In this document: positions 24,801 to 39,400 of the stretch, in pieces
Numbering within the stretch: the first letter of the stretch is position 1
How the letters are laid out: each line of letters opens with the position of its first letter
Assembly (NCBI RefSeq): GCF_020882245.1
Contig: NC_083597.1
Span: 47,470,152-47,534,151 of the forward strand
From: Rhopalosiphum padi
Taxonomy: Eukaryota; Arthropoda; Insecta; Hemiptera; Aphididae
DNA length: 64,000 bases
Reading direction: 5' to 3'
Notes under the pieces: generated by a model
The model's input: only the letters and a program-made list of their open reading frames with translations
The model's database searches: none
Told to the model about the DNA's origin: nothing
Position numbers and translations under genes: made by a program

Positions 24801-27800
24801 ATTATTATATTATTATACTAGTCATACGTTATCACTTATTTACATCATATATATTTATTATGTACAGTGTACACCTATATTTTTAGACGATACGCATGAA
24901 TAGAAACACAATATACTTACCATTGATACCAATGTACTTACGTTTATAAACGTAAAAATATAGCTCACGAGATTGATATTTTTATAGTTCTACACGTTTG
25001 CATAAACAACCTAATGATTTATTTCAAGTCCTTTTCGCAAAACAAAATAAATATATACCTTACCTAACCTATAAGCTATAATTATATTATACATTTAAAT
25101 TTATAAGTCAATTTCCACCAAACCACATTACCACAATTTAACCAAACCCTTCAATTTTAAAGTAGGTATAGTGAACAATACTTCTACCCATATTATTGCA
25201 AGTACGTCAAAATAAAGAAACTTTTGAGAATTTTCGAATTTAATTGTCAAACATTGAGTATTAAAACTAAAGATTATATAAAATCTTTTGGTATTGAAAA
25301 TTAATTCAAATCGATTTAAGATATCGATATTATAATAGTTATATAAATTATATAACTAATTTGTCCATTTATTTATCTAAAAAAGCGTAATTAACCAATG
25401 AATATATAAAAATGTATACACAATTTTTTAAGTAAAACCTTGTTTAGTCAATAATGTTCAAATTTGATTAAATATTGTTAGAAAGATCTAATAACACAAG
25501 ACGAGAAATTCAAACTTATTTTCAAATTCTATTTTAAGTAATTGACTAGTAAATAACTTATACACACGTTGAAAATACAATAGGTCTTTAAAAAAGAGAT
25601 AATTTAAAATATCTCCAAGTGTTATTTTAAAATATTCTATCACTAAAGTGACAAATTTCCTTTTCTTTGGTTAGAAATTAACTAAAACACCCAAAACCGT
25701 AATATTATGGAATTATAATTTAAAATTACAAAGAGAAATAGATAAAATACATGTTTAGAATTCAAACTTTTTTTTTTAGCCGACAGCCGTATAATATAGG
25801 TAGATCGTAGGTGCTTACCTACAATTTATTATTTTTTTCCGCTCGGATGTGTGAAATTAGTAAATATAGGCTTTATGACGCACATAAACAATAACTCACA
25901 AAACCCATGATAATTCCCGATTTTAAGCACAACGTTTTTGAAATTTTAGTACTTTTATCTATAATAGGCATACATCATTTTCTGTTTTTGTTGTATGTGC
26001 GTTATACACATTATTATATAATGAATGATGAGTGAGAACCAGAATCAGAAAGATTGTGTTGTTATTATTATTATTTTTCAAAGTCTGAGTATAATGTATA
26101 CACATTATGCTACGGTTTATGTTTGTAGATCAAGATTAAAAGTATACAAAGAACATCTGGAATAATAATATATACGAAGTGTATATTATGTCTCGAAAAG
26201 TACTTAATTTACGTAAATAGTGATTTTTCTTGGCATTCATTGGTCAGTCGTCCATGTCTATGGATTTAAATAATTGGACAAATTTGAAACTATGAGTTTA
26301 CGAGGTATGATTAGTAGTAGTAAAAATGCAGTCAATACTCATGTCTTACAAATATTAGCATTAATTAATTTATCAATATAAGCAATAATCAAAGATTATA
26401 TTATGTTACTACTATTACATAATATCATAGTGTGTTAAAATTATTTTAAATTGTATACTAATAAACATTATGATATATTTATATATATTCATATGCTCAA
26501 TGTCCGATTTATAATATAGCTGTATTAATACGCATAGTAATAAAACATAATACTATACAATAAAAATAGATAATAATAGTAGTATAATTTATACAAAATT
26601 CAAATAGAATTCAGTATTTAATGAAACCGAAAGAAAAAAATTACAATTCATATATTATTATAAACAGACAAAATGAGATTATCGAGAGGAATTTTAAGTA
26701 ATTTTTAATACAATATTGTAATATGTGTATTAATAAAATACGAATACATGTTTTCAAAAAAAAAAATTGTTTTTAAAAACCTAGGAAGAGTTTGAAATAA
26801 TTGAATGCCTAAAGGGTTTTGAGATTCAATTTATTGATTTTTTTCATTTTAAATTTGTAACGTTTATATAATTAAATACACAAAGGATCTACAATATAAA
26901 AACAAACAACAAGCGTACTTTATATATAATCATTTTTCTCTAACGTAAGGTATACAATCGATTTTAAATAATTGAACACGTTTATAAGTATCATTGTAAT
27001 AGGTACAATCATTTGTACGTTTTTATCAATCAAAGAAATCATAGAAGTGAACTATTGTAGGCAGTAGATTTAATGCATATTATTTATCATTTTACATTAT
27101 GTTTTTTTATGGTTACCGATGGTTTTGTATAATAGTAAATTAAATTAATAATCACGTGATAATATAGCCTATCAAACATTATGATCACGGTAGGAATTCT
27201 TAAAATGTTTTCAAAGAGGTTTTTTTAATTATTATATTATATTAACTATAGAAATAATATGACGAACATCGGAACATATGAATAACCTTATCTGTGGGCT
27301 GTACGAGTCACTATGAGAAATATCACTGAATATTTAGATACAGGAGTATATCTAATACATATATCGTATATATAGAAATAAATTACGTTTAATTGAGTGA
27401 ATTGCCAAAGGTATATAATATACTATGAATTAAATTAACTAAAAATAAAATGCCCGACAACTATATTAGTTGGAGTGTTGTAAGACTATAATAATACAAT
27501 TTAATGTACAAATGAAACATATAATGTATTAATGTAGGCTATATACTGGTGTATAAATACCTATTAAAGATAAGTTGTTTGCGGTAGAACCTATAGGACG
27601 CATAACTTACTGAGATGAGGGCACAAATGTATACGACCGAACAAATTTCTAATTGTTAGGTTAGTTTCTGTTTCTTCACTGTAACGAATTGAACAATTTA
27701 GATTTTAGAGGTATACTTACAATATTGGTTACTAAAAATCCAAAACGAGGTTATTCAGCAATAGTAATAATAATGATCAGTCGGTGGAACTAAATTATTC

Positions 27801-30800
27801 CAATGTTTAGTCATATAGGGGTTGTCGAGTCGAATCACGTGTCATCAATCTTCATCGCATATATATGTATTCCTATCATTCACGAAAAAGTGTCGAATCA
27901 TACTCCCACTAGTTCCACCATAGTTATTACGATATAGTTCCCGTATTATATCAATCAAACTCTACAATCACGGAGACCACGGAGTTCTGACATTCATACT
28001 TGATAATATTATGAATTATGATGTACGACGTACTACCAAAACAACGGTTCCCTACAAAAAGTTATTATTTCAAACAATATTTTTAGAATTGTTTGCACAA
28101 TCATGTTATTTATTTACATATTAAAATGCGATTATTATTAGTTCATAATAGGTACCATTAAATACATTTAATCAATGATAATTTCTAGCATTGCACTTCA
28201 TTACAGTACCTATACGTAATAGCTATATACACATTATAAACATATATTAAAAAATAACAAGTTCATTATAGTGATTAAATGGCGTTCATTTGAGTATAGT
28301 ATTTTCCAATATAATATACTTTTATATATCTATGTGGTTATGTAAATAAAATCTAGTGAAAATTATATTTTACCTTTGTACTTTTAAGTTTTTAATTTTT
28401 TTCTAATTATTTCCCTCTTATCTAATAATATTCAATTCGACTATTGTGAACTTAATTATCGTTTTGGTTTGACAGATATTCCTATATTAAACTTATTATA
28501 GTTGTGAAATGTATTTCAATTTACAGCACTATATAACTTAGAGTAGTATTTACTTTATACCGTAAAAATATCATTATAGGTTTACAAACATTTTTTCAAA
28601 CATTTTCGAGTGTTTCGACCTGTGACCTAAGCGTGCAAACGTGTTATTATGCCAATAACCCAAGCAACACAAGTAACCGGTTCTATTATATTTTATTGTG
28701 ATACAGTGACTTATGTTACTTAACTGGTGTTGACTACATGTATACATTATTATAACATGGTAACATTTACTGTCGTCGTTCTACACAGTATACTCATATC
28801 TTCACAGATTTCACAGATTTAGTTTTTATCACAAGCTCTTAAATTAAATGGATATCACCTGTAAAATAAACCACTATATTTTAGTTTTCGAAACGTTAAC
28901 CTGTTACTATAATTTTCATACGTATAATTAAGTTATTTTATTAACGAGAGTATATTATAAACTATAATTGTTGGATGTGAGTCAATGTCCTTTCAATTTT
29001 ACTCTCGAAAATTAAAAATCTCGACAATATTATCTTCGTCATCAAGTATAATAATTTATAATCTGAAAAAAATCTAAAATATATTATGAGCTAATTCGAA
29101 AACCAATCAGCCCGATTTATATGTGCCCAATTTTTAGTGTCAGGATTTTGAATCCTTTTATGACTTAATGTAAAGTTAATAAAAAATGTAGTTATCGAGT
29201 CTGCTATTCAAAACGTGTAAAACTATAACACGTAAAATTGTCTGCCGTTTTAATTAAATCTAATTCGATCTTGATTGATCCTCTCGAGGACATAAATACA
29301 TAGTATTAATATTATTATAATGTATTATAATTTATATTTATTGTATTGCTATTTAACGGTGAAAAAATATAAGCATGCAATATGCTATAACAAGTATATT
29401 TTAATGCATAAAATAAATTCAAAATTGTTGATTTTCGGTTTTAATTTATTTGGTCACCTTATTTCATATAATAAAATATTACAGAAATACCGAACTAGGT
29501 ATAAATAAATAAATGCATATGTACAGCATAATAAAAATCAATTTACAATGAACAGACAAAAATCTGGGATCAAAACATAATTATTAGATACAATTATGAT
29601 AATTATATTAATATTAATTGTAAGTTATGAATGTGAGGTATCAATGGATGACTTCTTTTATCAAGCGAATGTATTTGATATGATACGTAATTTATTTTAC
29701 ATGTGCGTATAGATTATTTTTCTTTTAAAAAGTTGTAAAAAAAAATTATAAATGCAAATGTAGTATTATGACCGTAAAAAACTCCCAAAGCGATCACTTA
29801 CCTCTCAACAATATTAGTAATCCCATGAATACGTCTCGATTCGGCGATAAACAAACATCATTTTATGTGGATTTTTATACTAACAAAAAAAAATCACATA
29901 GAATAGGTATAAATAGTGATTGAGGATTAGTGATTACATATTACTAATACTCATTGTATAATATGATCAAAAATCGCAATTGGATAAAATAAAAATACAC
30001 ATATTAAATATGCAACTGTGTTGATGTATAAATCCCTCGTTTGACGAGCTCTACTCTCTACACAGCGTTTATATTTTTCGGTTGTCGTTCAGACGTGGTA
30101 CACTGATACTGCATGCTGTATGCATGGTTTTAAGTTACAATATACTATATATATATATATATATGTATATAATTTGTATGTACCTTGTGTTCGTCAAACT
30201 TTGGGTAGGACGTTCTGAGCACGACTGTGTTTTCATATCTCGTATATTATGATATAGAACAGTTAGAAACAGTTTTGTTTTACCGGTGTGCCGACAGCTG
30301 AGACACGATGAATATCGTCATTTCGATTTCATAAAATATGACGTATCATTTTTTTTTGCTATTGGACTATATTGAACCAATATTTCACATAAAAATAAAC
30401 CGGTTATTGTTGTATATAATAGTAACACATTATGACGTTTCGACAAAAAGCATACAATTTATGCGTCAATAAATCTTTGAGTACGATCCTTATAACAATA
30501 ATAATTATATATATTCATCATCGTTGATTGTGTTCGGTAAAATTAAACTGTTCTAGCAAAACAGAAAATGACATTCGAGTATAATTGTAACAAACGCACG
30601 AACCGCTGATGTTACAATTTTTTACGTACTCGACCATAGCGTTATTAAATTTTGCCTTACATTTTTGAATTATTTATATATATTATATATCCTATAATTT
30701 AGTCAGGATTAAACATCCAGAAGACAACGCCTAACCTTGATGAAGGGTTTAAAACAAAAGCGTTTGTTGATGGTTTGGGTAGACGTTATTAACATTATTA

Positions 30801-33399
30801 ATAGTATATAGAATATATTTGGGGATCAATCTTGCCTTCGAATTTTTATCCGTTGTATTCTTTAACTTTGGATATTTTGACGCTGATTCTGCCTGTCTGT
30901 TTTGATGGAAAATATACCTATACCTTTTATCAGATCCTACAGCTAAATATTTAGGCGTTACACTTGATAAGAGATTAACTTGAAATCAACACATAAGATC
31001 AAACATTAATTCTAAACTCTCGTTCTTGTATGCTTAAAATTATATTATTAAAAAATAAATTCCCAATTTTAAAAACTATTTTATTAGTATAAGACACTAA
31101 TAAAATAACAGTGTGTGTGTGGGGGGGGAGGTTTAAACAAAATCTTAACTTACCAGAATATCACACTACGTAAAATCACTTACACTCCACTACCTCTTTT
31201 CAGTTTATAAACCAAACCCTTCACAACGACTTGCATATCAAAAAAATTGATAAAAAACCGTTGGTATTTTACAAGCGATTCTTCTCACGTCTAAAATAAC
31301 TATGAAAACTCACTGGTCAGAAAATTAAACTCTTTACCGCTTTCTTAAAATCTTGGCCAGGAGATATTTTAAAAATCTTTTACTTTAAGTCATATGTTTT
31401 TTTAAATTTATATTCATTTTTAAATATTATCAATTATCATTGATATCATTAAATAATTGATCCATATATTAAACACATACATTATTAATACCGAACCTCA
31501 CAGTGCACTGATCTATGATACATATGGATACATATAGATACTTTTGCGTTTCGCTACAAATTGGCGATGGCCGTCGCGATGAACAAGAAATGGTTGGTGT
31601 TAAATAGCCGGGCCGGAAACCGAATCTATTAATAATAATCAGCCAGTGCCCATTGTCGCTGTTCCAGGACGTTGCAGCAACACGTGTTGATGATCTCTCT
31701 TGCAAACGTCTAGATCGGTCCACATTGATTATGGTACACATTTTTAGGACTGTGTTCTATATATATATTATATATATAAATAATTTATTTACATTTTAAT
31801 GCACAGAGGGCATTAGGGTTTTAAGTTTTTCGTGTTACCAAATGTAATCGAGCGCCTATTTTGCGTTTTGCAAATAATAAGTATATGGAATCTTTAAGAT
31901 CACGTACGATAATTATTTTACTTAATTTTAAACATAATATCGTAATACTAAATTGTAAATATGTCACAAGATTTTTAAGATTTCCGTGCACTATCGTTAC
32001 AATCGTCTCATGGCATTATGGCAATATGGCATCAAATCCGTCATCGTGAAATCTCAAAAGTCGTATATGACTGTGGGCGCACGTTTTTCTTAAGTTAGAC
32101 GGTGCTTATATATCATTTATGTTCTCCTAGTAATAAGCACCCATAGCGCTCTTCAACTATCACTAGATGTACATATACATGTTTAACATATAAAATTATC
32201 AAAATAGTTGGCGGCCATATTATAATATTATATTATATCTGTATAGAATATATATGTATGACTGTATGAGTTGGAAATTAATATTTTTGGCCTGTCTGTT
32301 TTGGAACACTCGTTCAACGGCTAAACTATTGCCGTTATACATAATACATTTTGATAGTAAGTTTTTATTATCGGGATATGGATTTAAAAATGAAACGACA
32401 TGAAAATATGACGGATTAAAGAGCAGCTATTAAACCCATTAAAAAACGCCGGTAAAACGTTTTAATAAGTAAAATCTTTAGTTCTGAAAATCTAACAGAT
32501 GATGGAGATATTTTGAGGGTATCTCATATTATACATAAGGTTTTCTATAGGTTTTAAATTTATTTCGTGATAATTTTTAAGTTCATATAAATTAATTTAT
32601 TATTTTTTTTTTTTATGATTGTTATTTGTTGTTAAAATAATGTAAATATATACATAGTAATAGTTAAATTATTTTTTGTCAAAAACATTGCATTTGAAAA
32701 TTCCATTGAATCTGTGTGTATAACAATACAAGTAATACAAGTAAAGTTTAAAGTTTAAGTACCTACCCATCGATAATATTTTTAAATTAATATATATATA
32801 CATATATTATTATACTATACTTTCCAAAATGTTGTTATATTTAAATTTAATGATAGGTATTATATCTCTATCATATTGCTCTTAATTCTAAAAGCTTACG
32901 CTTATAGCCGATTTGCGGTGCCTCGGCCGTCGTCGACGCATGTTTGTATACTTGCCGAAAATTGTCGGTGGTGAGACGTTCCTAGTCCAATAAATCACGA
33001 TAATATTAACTCATTATTTTCATCGGGACAGTTCGTGCATATATCATAACTTTATATATACTCATTATAATATTAAAAGTACGAATACGTGCAATGTATA
33101 ATGTGTATATAGTTATATTATATTGGTATGTTATTATATTTATTATCGTAATCGTTTATACAACATATACAGACACATATTACATATCATAATACTATTA
33201 TATGTGTGTATAACACGGTCTCATCGGATAAATAAGACGGCCGACAGATGAAAATCAGCAGACCGTGTAAATATATACATATCAATATTATATTGTTATT
33301 TATTATATTATTATTATATCGTTACGTAGAGAATAATATTATCTTAGCTTGGAGGGTTTACTCAACGCGCCGAAGTACCGAACTATATTATACTAATAT

Positions 33400-33432
<33 letters not shown>

Positions 33433-36400
33433 ATGTACATGCATATACGCGTATAATACATAATATATTATGATATAGGCCGATTATGCGCCCGATCGCG
33501 TCTATATATATCGTGAAAACGTTCTAGATCGGATGTTCGTTGTTCGCCGGGCTCTATGTAATTTATTAACGACCGGTTACGTGCGTGTTCCGATACGTCG
33601 TTTTTCACGTCTGTAGCACCCGAGGCAACGCTTAATTTTACGCCGAGCGGAAGAAAAAAATAGGTACACAAAAACGGACTGTGTCCTATTTACCCTGTAC
33701 AAATATAAGTATACTTAAAATGATTTAGGTAAACTCTTGTTTGATGTTGTGCATCTTGAAAGTGGGGCATTTATTGAACTGTTGTTGAGTTAGTTCTCGA
33801 GTGTAATATCCTAAATTTTGGCTGCTGAATCGTATTTGGTTTCTGCTTGAAGTTTTCGAGTTTATTCTTAAAGTTTAGTTTAAGTTTGATTTGAAGCAGT
33901 ATTATTTTAAATATAAAATCAAGTATATATAATTTGTATAAATAAACTATGCATACAATATATTGGTACACACAACCTACCACCTACAGGCTACAATACC
34001 TACTTAGTAGCTTATATAATACAACTATATCAGATGGATATTATTACGCACCTATGTAATTATTATCATTTTCATTATTATTACACCTGAGTATAAACCT
34101 AGTTTATACTCACACGGTATTACAGATATATACATAATGTCATAATATATTAATAATATTCAAAATTAAATGTTTTATACACAAATAATTTTTTTTAATA
34201 TTTATTTAATATAAAATGGATATTTGTATTAAAATATTATTTTTAAAACAATTGTAGTAAAACCAAATAAACAATGCATTTTAAAATATTATCTTTTTAA
34301 GGGAATTTTTATAATAATAAAATAATATCATCCTAAGCCGTCCTAAGCCCGAATAAATGGGAAAACAAATAACAGATTAATTTTACAGGATGTTGCTTAA
34401 TAACGTATACAAGTTAAATTATTATATATTCTATAAAATTAACCATTACAATTCAAAACTGTGCAAAGAACACAGATAGATAAATTTATGTTGGATCATA
34501 AATAAAAAAAATTTACATCTAACAACACGGAAGATATAAAACGCGTTTATTGTATTTTGTTTATATATCATGTCTTTGGTAACGATGTTTATATTAGGTA
34601 GGTTGTTAATTCAAACAAACTACAAAGATTCTTTTTACTTTACATATTATATTATATATAGGTACTTACATAATATTTCATATTACCACAATACAGTGGT
34701 GATTATTTGATGTGTAAATGTTTTTTTGTCGGTTTTCAAGTTTTCGTTTAGGTATTCATTTTTTTATTATTTTAATCACGAGTAAAAAAATATACATAAC
34801 GATATATTATTATATATTTTTCTTATCTTCAATCTAAATTTGTGGCTATTATAATATTGTAATATTAAACGATTGAGATGATAATTAAATGAAGTAATTT
34901 AGTAATTATAAATATATAATATACCCTCCAGGGGAGATTCTGTATATGCATTAGGTGTACACTTAAATACCTACTTCCGATGGCGCCACTCTTTTGCTTT
35001 TGGGAGAATTATATAAATTATAATATGGTAAACCATTTAATAAGTAGATTTTCATGGAATTATGGCAGTTAGGGCGTTAAAAATAAAAGTGAGATATTAT
35101 AAAATAGTGCATTATACTTTGAATTAATGTGTAAGATATTTAAATATAAACAATTTATTGGTGGATTATACGGGGCATGAAGACTGTAGGTACATCAAAA
35201 TAAAATACTAACATAGCTTGTGTTATACAAATAATAAGCGTTATTATTATGTAAGTACTACGTAGTACTCGGAAAGATCCGCCACAGATAAACTAAGTGA
35301 TAAATTTTATTTTTGATAAAATAATGTTGCGTTAACTCCGCGAAATCTAAAATATCTAGAATAGCAGCAGCCGGTAGAATGTATAATAATATAATACAAA
35401 CCAACGCCTAAAAATAAAAATTATTATAGATACATTAATATTTTAATTAATTTATATTCTGCTGACAATCTCAGGCTTCTGCGCTATTATACAGAGAGAT
35501 TCATTAACCGTGTTCATTATTCATTCATAATTTTTTTTCTATCTGCATTTATTAAAATTTTTTACTTGTACATTATCTTAAAGAATATATGTTAAAGTAA
35601 TTCAATATTTTAAGATATTTAAGATTCATCTCTATTTTTTTAAATACATTTTTAAGCGGATGATTTTTTTTTTTTTTGAAAATGTTAATGTAGGTATCTA
35701 AACTAAATTAAAATGCAAACGAATACTTTTTGAGTTATTTAACTTTGTATATTAGGGATAATGGATTTATTGTATAATAGGTTTAAACTTTAAATATATG
35801 TAAGCTTACGGGGATTTTAATATTATTATTATAAAAATATTCATCTATTTACATTTTTAAAAATAGTCCGATTATAACAAGTACTAGACAAATTAATACT
35901 GTATAGATATATTTTATATTTAAACAAATATGTTCGTTCGCGTTAGTAGAAGTATACAATAATATTTGATATGCGTATTATATGAGGTGGGTGATCGATG
36001 ACGATCCACTTGAGGTCTATTGCTCAATAGTGATGCGATTACATTATGTAAGTTATTTTTATGCATTATTTTTTTGGGTTTAATGAAGTTCAAAACGATA
36101 TTTTTAATTTCTTTTTTGACCGAGAACCTAACAGTTATTGTTATATGTCATGTAAATGCATTTTAATTTTAACATTCTACCTACTTCAATGAAATAATAT
36201 TTTTAATATCGTAAAAGTAGCGAAAAATAAAAAGGATGGGGCACCGTGTAAAAAGAGGGTGGATAGAAAATGAATATTTTAACTACTGCAGATAGAATGT
36301 TCAACTAGCGATCAAGTGCTAAATGGAATATCAATTTTAGAGAATTGGGCGGGCGGGCGGGCGAGCGGGTGATATAGTCAGGCAAAAAAAATACCTTTTT

Positions 36401-39400
36401 GAATAATAATTGTTTAGGACGGGTGGGGAGAGCACTCACCTAAAAACTACTAATAATTATACACGATGTGTATATAGACTCGTTTTTTTTATCTCTCATT
36501 CTTAAATGGATATTTTTCCGTTTTCGTATAATTTATATATATATATATAACGTCGGAAAAGTAAAAACCATTTGAAATCTCCGAACGACGAAAACCAATT
36601 AAAAAATCGTGCGAGTAATGGATGTCGGGTCATTTCCATGAGCTATCCCATCACAGTATTTGTTAAAGGTATCGTAGCATATTAAATAATATGTTTTTAA
36701 TGTCACAATAAACGTATATACAGTTATAATAATATACGTATTATATTCACTTATAATATTATATACATATAAGATATAACTAAGCGCGCGTTTGAATTCG
36801 ATAACTATATTTTCATCGACGTCCGTGATTTTAGACCACTCCTCCTGCAATCGCGTTCGCGCTATATTATGCTACCAAGTCCACGCTTGCGAGGGGCTTA
36901 AAATACCATAAAAATAATTTATAGCACGTGTGTAAATATTGTAATGTAATACATGCCTCTTACATATCTACCTACCGTATCCGTCTTAAACGTGGCCGGC
37001 TGGAAGGTGTATAACGAGTATGTTCACGCGTTTTACGGACCGTTTAAATTTTTAATTATGAAAAAAAAACTACACAAATAGTTCGTATAAAACAACATAG
37101 GGTAGATACGTAGCGTTTCGGTTATATTATACGATAATATCGTGTAATACAGTAACGCACAAACCCAATTTCCGATCGTTTAAATACTGCAACTAGTGTT
37201 CCGATCACTATAGCGATCGTTGCTATTAAGATTGGAAATATACGAAATTTTTGTTTTAAAAAATACTCAAGTAAGTAGTTATCCCCAAGTCCCTGGCAGA
37301 TGAGGTCAAGGTAAAAATATTCAAATACTTTTACTTGAATTTTACATAACATTGCACTGGAGTATATTTGAGTACCCAACCCATATACGCGCGTGTACCT
37401 GTTGAAAAAATGTGGAAAAGAAGATTCGGCCGGTTAGAAGCATATATTATTAATATTATGTATATAAGATATCCGCGCATATGGAACACACGTATAATGA
37501 TTATGACATGCATGGTGTATATATGTATAATAATTAATTATATTACATATATCGTATTTCCATGCACGCACACATCTCGTTATTAATTACCGTACAAGCC
37601 TGGGCTCATGCTGCTGAAGTGCAGAAGACATAATATTATCATTATATGGCTTGTGTATGGCTCTAGAACTCTAGATAATTATAATAAAATATGATAATAT
37701 TATTTCACGGGGCGGCACGTGTGGGTGTAATAAGTAATAGAGTCGTGACGGGAGAGGAGCACAGCTGCAGAAGACAGCCGTCGACGACTACTACGATGAC
37801 GATATTATTGTTGCTATTATACGCGTACCTATATTGTAGAATAATATAATATATAATATTATAGAGAGTGATTAAAAAAGCATGCGCAGTGCTCATTTCT
37901 ATTTTTTAAAACCTAATGAATTTATTCAAATACTAACACTGGGAATTTTTAAATATACTTAAATTAAAGACCACATTGTCAAACTGTTGAGACATTTTGT
38001 ACTATTTAAGCAGTGTCCTGACATGATATACATTTTTGTTTTTCAAAGGAGAAACGCCTTTTTTTACTGTAAATTATTTAATGGGTAATTTGTTGGAAAA
38101 GTTTAATATACCTAATTCAAAATTTGAATGATTTAACAAAATATATCAAAAATTTGAAAATTTGGTCTTTAAGTATATTTAAAAATTCCAAAATATCAGA
38201 TTTCAAATAATTGCAGTATTCTAGAAAAATGAGGGTGAGTATATGCTAGGTGAATCACTTTATTGTATATTATCATAGTTGGCGGCGGTCCAACGGCTGT
38301 GGCGGTCTACCGTGAGCTACTGCCGCTACTGGTCCGCTGCTATTCCGTCAAAAAGATTTAAATTAAACAATTAAAGATAAACGAATATCATACGAGTACT
38401 CGATTTACGCATCATATTATTATAGTATCCCGAGCGCACGTCTTGTCGTACATATACCTAACATAATATTCCCGCCGACGCCATTATAATGATTATCAGT
38501 GGCCCGACGTCGTCAAACTCGACGAATTGTATGTAAGTCTATTACATTATTATACACCGGCTTGGGAACCACGTGTATGCCACATGTGTGTGTTTCGCTC
38601 ATCGCGATACACCGGAGTAAACACAATGGACCGCGAGTAATAACGAGATCCATACATGTGTACCTCCGACTTAATCGATTTTTTCCTCTCCCCGCGTTCA
38701 GTGAACGAATTCTATATGCGTTTCGTAGATTTGTTTCAGTCCTTAGAACCGTAATACAATATGATATATTATATATTAATAATAATAATATTACATTATA
38801 TATTACTATTTATATTATAATACATAATATAATTATACGATGTGTAGTTGTATATTGTATATAGTAGTTATAATGATTTTTTTTTCTCAATCGCCTACTA
38901 GTACCACATCAACTGTAAATTTAGCATATAATCGTGATTTTTTAAAACTGTAAAATGTATTAGAATGAATAAAATTTGATCAATATTTGTATTAAATTAC
39001 TATACCTGTTCAAGCATATAGACCAAAATTTAATGAACTCGACAGATTGACGAAAATTATGTTCACTTAATGAAAATAAAATAATTATTTATATTCTTAA
39101 ATAAAGGTTCAATTTAAATGATTTGCTTTGTAAATAAATCATTTATTATTTTAAAATGTATTTAAAACAAAATATCATTTCAAATTAACTGAAATTTGAC
39201 TTCAAAATTTTGAAATTTTTAGTGCATTATTACTGTGGTTTACTTTTTTTTAATGTAGGTGGTATAGTATTGAAGTTATTTTTAAGATTGAGTACCGAAA
39301 ATTACTTATTGTTTTGAAATACTGTGGTATAATATTATATCTCATGTTATTACGAGAACGTTATAATTATAAAACATGTTTTTTTATTATTTAATTTAAT

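Noticed and set aside
27779..27922. Short inverted ends GGTGGAACTA...TAGTTCCACC, possible tiny MITE
   Set aside because: The inverted match is only about 10 bases, with no clear target duplication.
31469..31741. 90-codon minus-strand ORF in intron 1
   Set aside because: GC-richer patch but no recognisable domain or splice partners; noted only as a patch of interest.
37122..37513. Overlapping minus-strand ORFs of 60-85 codons
   Set aside because: Sequence with AAGTATTT/TACTTGAA motifs looks like an interspersed repeat rather than coding DNA; I found no clear ends to call it an element.
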